A program made the position numbers and the translations under genes. A stretch of DNA of 64,000 nucleotides from contig JAQFVV010000287.1 in assembly GCA_028023455.1 (NCBI GenBank), positions 746,001-810,000 of the forward strand. The letters are read 5' to 3'. Positions 58,541 through 64,000 of this stretch are shown here, piece after piece (position 1 is the stretch's first letter; every line of letters begins with the position of its first letter). This DNA is from Epiperipatus broadwayi (lineage: Eukaryota; Onychophora; Udeonychophora; Euonychophora; Peripatidae). The notes beneath the pieces are model-generated. The model was not told the DNA's origin and did no database searches. It saw only the letters and a program-made list of their open reading frames with translations.

Positions 58541-59114
58541 GGATTCAAACTCAGACTTTCACACGACCTCAACTCTCCATGCCATCTCATATTGCTGACC
58601 CACCTGATCACACACATGTTGAAAAAATAAATAAACAATATACATATTTCATGCTAAACCAGCAATCATCAGTTGGTCCAGATTACCATCTCCACACATA
58701 TTCAATCAATGCTCTGCTTTATATTAAGATAGCCAATCTTCACACTTTAATAGACAGGCTTCAAACTATTCCAACCCACAACTCTTCAGTTAACCATTTC
58801 ATTGAAAATCTGATGATGGAATATTCAAAGCCTAATGTTCCATCATCAGATTTTCAATGAAATGGATGACTGAAGGGTTGTGGGTTGGAGTAGTTTGAAG
58901 CCTGTCCATTAAAGTATGAAGATTGGCTATCTTAATATAAAGCTGAGTTCTGATTGTATATATGTATGGAGATGGTAATCGAGACCAAATGATGATTGCT
59001 GGATTAGCATGAAATATGTATATTGGTGATTATTTATTTTTTCAACATGTGTGTGATCAGGTGGCTCAGATGACATGGAGAGTTGAGGGTCATGTGAAAG
59101 CCTGAGTTTGAATC
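58541..59114. repeat. 570-bp palindrome made of two R1 copies
   Basis: Arms at 58541-58823 (minus orientation) and 58835-59114 (plus) are inverted R1 copies that meet at the CTGATGATGGAA block. Each outer end carries the tRNA-like part (GTGGCTCAGATGACATGG and GAGTTTGAATC on the right). The inner ends stop at the same internal R1 position, so both arms are truncated alike. Confidence 0.88.
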
Positions 59115-59244
59115 ATACATTTTATAATTTAAGGAAATAAAATCGGAAAAACTTAGTATTTTTATACATTACTATCTGCATTTTAATTAATTATAATGAC
59201 AATTTAATTCCACATAAGTGATAATTTTATGTATTAATATAAAG

Positions 59245-60031
59245 TAGGGCTGGCCAAGATGTCGACCACAATTGACCAGTCACTATAAGGGCTCTGGAAG
59301 TTTATTATGACGCTGGTGTGAACATCGACAAATTATAGTGATAAATTCAAAGCTGATTTAAATATAAAAAATAATAATGAATAAAAAATTCAAAATTATT
59401 CTCGTTTAAAAATAGTTAAATTGAAAATAACACCTGTTGTTGTTGTCAATCTCAAAAATAAACCCAGGTTGGAAAAAGCTGAAAAAAATTAAATTATTTT
59501 TGTGTAACACTAGAGTTAAAATCCTTAGAAATATTTAATGGCCATTTTCCCTGAGGAAAAATGAAAATAACTTGTCCTGGAGAAATAAGGATTTTAATGA
59601 ACTGATTTTGAAACAAAGAAGTTATGAACTTTTAAAACATTTCGTATAGTAATTTAATAATTGTAATTTAATAAATATTTTATAAAATGACATGTACAAA
59701 TTAAAATACTAGAAGGAGCTGAGGTAATTTAATAATAGTCATAGTAAAATGTCTTCAACAGTTTGTATCATATAGAAAAAAAAATCATCAGTTCGTAAGT
59801 AACTTCTAAAAATGTCAACAATATTTGTGAGTACCTAAAAAGCCTTTATAAAAAAAAAAACATCAATTCATAAGTACATTCTACAAAATCCAGAACTTCA
59901 AACTGTTTTTTTCTGTTCCAGCAAAAATAATGTTTTTTTTTTTTATGGTTTCTGGTTCAAAGTCCTGAAAAAATATAGTACACTTTTACCAAAAAAGTCA
60001 CCCCCAATGTCCAAAAGTTTAGCCATCCCTA
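59245..60031. mobile_element. nonautonomous hAT-type element
   Basis: Ends TAGGGCTGGCCAA and TTAGCCATCCCTA form hAT-like inverted repeats. Flanks ATATAAAG (59237-59244) and ATATAAAT (60032-60039) give an 8-bp duplication with one change. The 787-bp interior is AT-rich and lacks transposase motifs. Confidence 0.85.
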
Positions 60032-60307
60032 ATATAAATGTTTCTTCCATGAAGAAAAATTGCAAAAAATATTTATTATTTAAATCCCTAAATGCATTTT
60101 TGAAGAAGAAAGCCCTCTTCAAAAAGCAACTAGAGCATGCACAAATAAAATTTAAGTTATTTTATAATCAAATATATTGTTTTTTAGAAAATTCCTTTTG
60201 AAAAGAGATCAACATTAAAAATGTATTTAGTGTTTTTGAAATTTTTAGCAGCATTTATATTACATAATTAATAATCTGTTATTTATACAGCACAGCCTAT
60301 GTATGTA

Positions 60308-60475
60308 ATATTATAAAGAAGAAACAACCCTCTGGACATGCACGTTACTAATTTACATACACTCAACCCTGCGCATAGACTTGTATGCTTATGCTTTTCT
60401 TCAAGTCAATGTTCAGGGGAAAATGCACATAAAGTAGTAAAGTGCATGGCTAGAGGGTAATTCCTTCTTCATGTT
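60308..60475. mobile_element. short inverted-repeat MITE-like element
   Basis: AAGAAGAAACAACCCTCTGG and GACATGCAC near the left end pair with the right end (GTGCATGGCTAGAGGGTAAT and TCCTTCTT). Arms are about 40 bp in a 168-bp unit with a GC-richer centre. Flanks contain ATGTAAYAT on both sides. Confidence 0.5.
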
Positions 60476-62400
60476 ACATAATTAAATAAATACAATGAGC
60501 ATGAGACAATAAACCAACCCCTTGCTATAATATTTTAGCATTTCATTATAGTACTATTCTTGATTGATAATGAAGAAATCTAGAAACCCAATTTATCACC
60601 TTTAATTATTCAAGAAATGTACTTTTGAGGTCCCTAAGATAGAAATTGTCTTTTTATTCTCTGAATCACAATGGAATAATAGTGTTGATGTTATTCTATC
60701 AAGTCCTGAGTCTAACCAATGTCTTTTTTTGGTAATAGACATGGCAACAGAACATCTAAGAATTAAGCACCTTACTCATGAAGGATGAAAAGTGCATCCT
60801 ACTATAAGCATATTTTTGTTTTCCATATAAAGTTGATCACTTGTATAACTAATCTAGATATTATCTGTGATTTTTACCCTCTAGCTATTAATAATGATTG
60901 ACACATCTTTTGATTCTTTCAGTTTATCACAGAAAACAATAGCATTTTGTCTTTCTCTATTCTGGTGTCATCTATTATAAACTTAAGCTGTCATGAATGC
61001 CAAATGATATATACCCATTTACTAACAATAATTGGATAGCCAGCCAGAATAGCAGTAGGCTGACCAGCTAAAGTAAAATGCAATGATGAGTATCATCTAA
61101 GGGTTGCAAGCATTCACTGACAAACTAAATTGGCAGTCCTTCAGTGTCTGCCTCAAAAATATTCCATATATGACAACTAATATATCAACCATCAAATCCT
61201 TACTCTACTGATATATCACAGTCACCTGCTCTAACCTTACAGTTGGTCACTCAAGCAAAAAATAAATGCCAATTTTTAGGGGGGGGGGGCAAATGTGAGC
61301 ATAGCAGGTGTAATAATTAAATATTGAAATTTAAGCCTAATAATAAATATTCTTTTTACATATAAAATATGCAAATACTGTATTTACAAATAAGCATATA
61401 TTATTAAAAAAAAGGCATATGGCTTTATTGTTCAGGAATACATAAGAAGTTCATGCACCGGACATGATTCTGGGCTGTTTATAGACTGCTGCATTCAAGA
61501 CATATCAACAGTCTATTTCATTTCCAGTACTGTTTCCCCTCCAAAAAAAAAAAAAAAAGACTTTACTGCTTCTCTCTTGAACCAAAATCCTAATTTATAT
61601 TAAAAATTACAAGTTTATCAATTTTTTTCTTTCAAACAGATATTTATTCTATTTAATAGATACATTTTAACAAGTCAATCTAATTATTTTAATGCTAGTT
61701 CATAATAAAATTACTATTTATTTAATCTAATTAGCACTCTAAAAGTAGTATTACTTATCATTTTTACCAAATAAAAAAATATTCAAATCAGGTAAGTCTC
61801 TGATATACATATATACTTATTTCCAACAAAACTTCACTTGTTCCAAGTTTTATCTTGATTCAAATCCTATACCTTGAAAATATTTATTAGTTGCACCAAT
61901 CCCTACACTATAAGGTCATTCAATTCAATAACAATTTTAATTCATTAATGCTATCTGTTTAAATAGTTATGAAAATCAATCCAAGATAAGGTCACTAATG
62001 AAGTAGGTCTTCTGAATGTTGATATCAGACAAGTTCCACTTCAAATGGCCAGACTCGAGTTTTCCCCTTATTTGAGAACTAAACAAAAAAATTTATCATA
62101 TCAGTAAGATCTTTGATCAATAGCCAACCACTCATCTTTGATAATGATTAAGTGTTGTTATTACTTGGTTGTAGTATCAATTGTATATTTACTCTATTTA
62201 TATTTAGGTAAAGAATTTGAATTATATACAAACATACATCACTACAGATAATTAAATAAAAATATAAAATAAGTAAGTGAAATTATCATTAGTTTGAACT
62301 TCCTTTATTTATATTTTATAATTTATTATTGGAGAATTACAATATTAAATTATTTTATTCTCATAACACATTTTTTTAAAAAAATGTTTCTGAGAGAGTA
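60476..62400. other. noncoding stretch
   Basis: A run of G lies at about 61279-61289. An ACATAAGAAGTTCATGCACC string at 61440 resembles the tail of the second SINE family. No gene was recognised. Confidence 0.4.
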
Positions 62401-63200
62401 CAGTAGTCAGGAAAAAAGTTTAATGTTCGTTAGATTGCAATTTATGGATATAAGAGAATAGCCAAATTAGTTATTTAATTAAGTTATGAATAAAAGACAG
62501 GCAACAAGATAGGTGAGAAAGGTAGTATGGTATGCAGAAGATTTGAATAAAGACTTCATGTCAATATACTTATTCAAAAGGTAGGATGATTGTATTAGGA
62601 GAATTGTTGAGTGTTGTAGTAGCAAGGATGTCATAGAAGAATAAATGAATTAATAAAAAAATAGAGAGTTAAGAGATGAAGCACTAGTATGGAGAGTAAA
62701 AAGTGTTTAAATATATATAAAAGTAAACAGAATATTGGGTATGAGCTAATTTATGAGAAAAGTAGTTTACTGCTTAAAGCTCAAACGGGATCAATAGCAA
62801 CAAGGGAATATCCCATAAATGGGGAAATGTGGGTGATTTAGTCTGCAGGTTATGTAAGGAATACATTGAAAATATTAGACATTTATTAATTGATTTTAAA
62901 TGCTTACAAGCAGAAAGGGTAGAAATAATGAAGTTGTGAAAAATAAATATAAACAAAATGATTATACAGAAAGTGCCTTCTTAGTTTTTTTTTTTTTTGC
63001 TGGGTTTGGAAAAAGATAAGAATTAAAAGGCCATAGAGTAGACAAAAATAATGTAGTGGAAATATGATAGAGAAGTATATGGGGAAAACTTCGGATGAGA
63101 AATGGAAAGGGAAGGAAAAGTGGCTAACAGATTTTTCTGGGCATAGTGGCTGAGAGATTCCTAACTCTGAAAAAGAAGAAGACAATGCATCGCATCACAT
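62400..63200 (+). pseudogene. LINE C-terminal remnant with CCHC-like motif
   Basis: At about 62765-62940 the plus strand, read across frameshifts, gives LKAQTGSIATREYPINGEM, then GDLVCRLCKEYIENIRHLL and IDFKCLQAERVEIMK. The C-x2-C-x(n)-H-x(n)-C pattern in a VCRLC...ENIRHLL context is typical of the C-terminal end of several LINE clades and of related reverse transcriptases. It differs from the RTE family of this window, so it is a separate element. The exact clade and boundaries are unknown. Frames downstream (to about 63185) are disrupted. Confidence 0.5.
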
Positions 63201-63785
63201 TAATGCAGATGATTATAAGTCATAGTATTTGTTCAATAAATAAATACTGTTTATTTTTGTTTGCTTGGAAAACTGAAATAATATTACACCCAGATTACCA
63301 TTTCAGATGATGAACATGGATTAACATAAGATATTTTATAACATTGATCTAATTTAGAAATAATATATATAAACATATCATATTCTATATGAAATATATA
63401 TCATAATATTTAGAATAGTAGCAAACAAAATATAAAAAGTTTCTTATACAAATCTATTTTCAGTTTTCTATTTTCTTAATAGTTACTAATTTAAATCAAA
63501 ACAGCTTCCACTAAATATCTTATATCACTGAAACATGAAATCTTAAACAAAACATGGTTAAGTATTTCATAATACATACAGCTATATATTCTCAATGCTA
63601 GATTTTATAGAGCAGAGCTATGTTTGACCTTGTTTATGTTTGTAATTTTTACAATTTTTTCCTTTTAATCACTTACATAACACTATAAAATTCAATACAT
63701 GTAACATAAATCCATCTAATAGCCATAGGCATGCAACCTAAATGATAAAAATTTAACTTTTGATCATTTCTCTAATAAGAATTAT
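63201..63785. other. AT-rich noncoding stretch
   Basis: Nothing was recognised. Confidence 0.45.
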
Positions 63786-63789
63786 ATTA

Positions 63790-64000
63790 AACATCACATA
63801 ATCACCATTTCTTATACTTGCTCTTAACTGTTATTAAAGCAGCAAAACTCTCTATATGTATTGCCACTCAATGCAAGCCAGAGTAATCAATGGATGCCAA
63901 AAGGCTTGTGCATAAAATCCCCATCTAGTGTCTACACATCCAATATCCCTAGACTAGTTTCTGGCTTGTGGCTAGGTGCAGTGCTCTCAGATCCACGGCT
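63790..64000. repeat. hammerhead repeat, truncated and joined to an inverted copy at the window edge
   Basis: From 63790 to about 63971 the minus strand matches the family from its 3' end through CTAGTC and GAAAC up to GCCACAAGCC. At 63972 the sequence switches to plus-strand family sequence (CTAGGTGCAGTGCTCTCAGA), which continues to the end of the window. The minus copy therefore lost its CTGATGA half. The plus copy may carry an intact ribozyme just beyond 64000. Confidence 0.82.

Noticed and set aside
1-64000. CRISPR array
   Set aside because: No set of regularly spaced identical short repeats with unique spacers is present; the tandem repeats seen are contiguous units.

Overview
This is AT-rich nuclear DNA from an animal, most likely an invertebrate. 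It has no operons, no long open frames and no bacterial-type genes. It is dominated by interspersed repeats in several states of decay: an RTE-type LINE, a Penelope-like element, tRNA-derived SINEs, hAT and mariner DNA transposons, MITEs, and repeats carrying hammerhead-ribozyme cores. The species cannot be named from the sequence. No complete host gene is visible. The only host-like signals are a candidate terminal exon (about 10.24-10.46 kb), a TATA-containing CpG-richer island (about 12.36-12.83 kb) and small promoter-like clusters near 1.4 kb and 34.4 kb.

Layout. 0-3.5 kb: AT-rich DNA with small hairpins. 3.5-5.35 kb: a minus-strand Penelope-like element (YVDD reverse transcriptase plus GIY-YIG-like remnant) between 103-bp inverted repeats, with a SINE inserted in it. 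5.5-10.1 kb: hAT MITEs, a SINE and a long-inverted-repeat element. 10.2-11.7 kb: candidate exon, then an array of a repeat called R1 here. 12-14.8 kb: promoter-like island and an internally deleted mariner. 16.7-17.4 kb: two direct copies of a hammerhead repeat whose predicted cleavage sites lie exactly 429 nt apart. 18.4-19.1 kb: a MITE with an 8-bp target duplication. 22-24.6 kb: G-quadruplex motif, RTE 3' fragment, hammerhead-repeat fragment, SINE and a 500-bp direct duplication. 31-34 kb: a decayed RTE copy invaded by two SINEs. 36-42.8 kb: a 5'-truncated RTE copy and a nearly full-length one. 44.6-45.0 kb: a second MITE of the 18.4-kb family. 47.9-52.2 kb: two more RTE copies. 52.7-53.2 kb and the right edge: hammerhead repeats in head-to-head inverted pairs. 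55-59 kb: R1 copies, one a 570-bp palindrome. 59.2-60.0 kb: a hAT MITE. 62.4-63.2 kb: a LINE C-terminal remnant.

How the parts relate. The RTE family is the likely machinery donor for at least some short elements: its copies end in TGATGATG repeats and one has a clean 12-bp target duplication. The most interesting system is the hammerhead repeat family. It keeps the conserved core, a two-base-pair helix III with a two-base loop, and a pairing helix I. It occurs as a direct 429-nt dimer and as inverted pairs, which is what a retrozyme or a Penelope terminal repeat would leave. All functional statements rest on motif reading by eye; no search or folding program was run.
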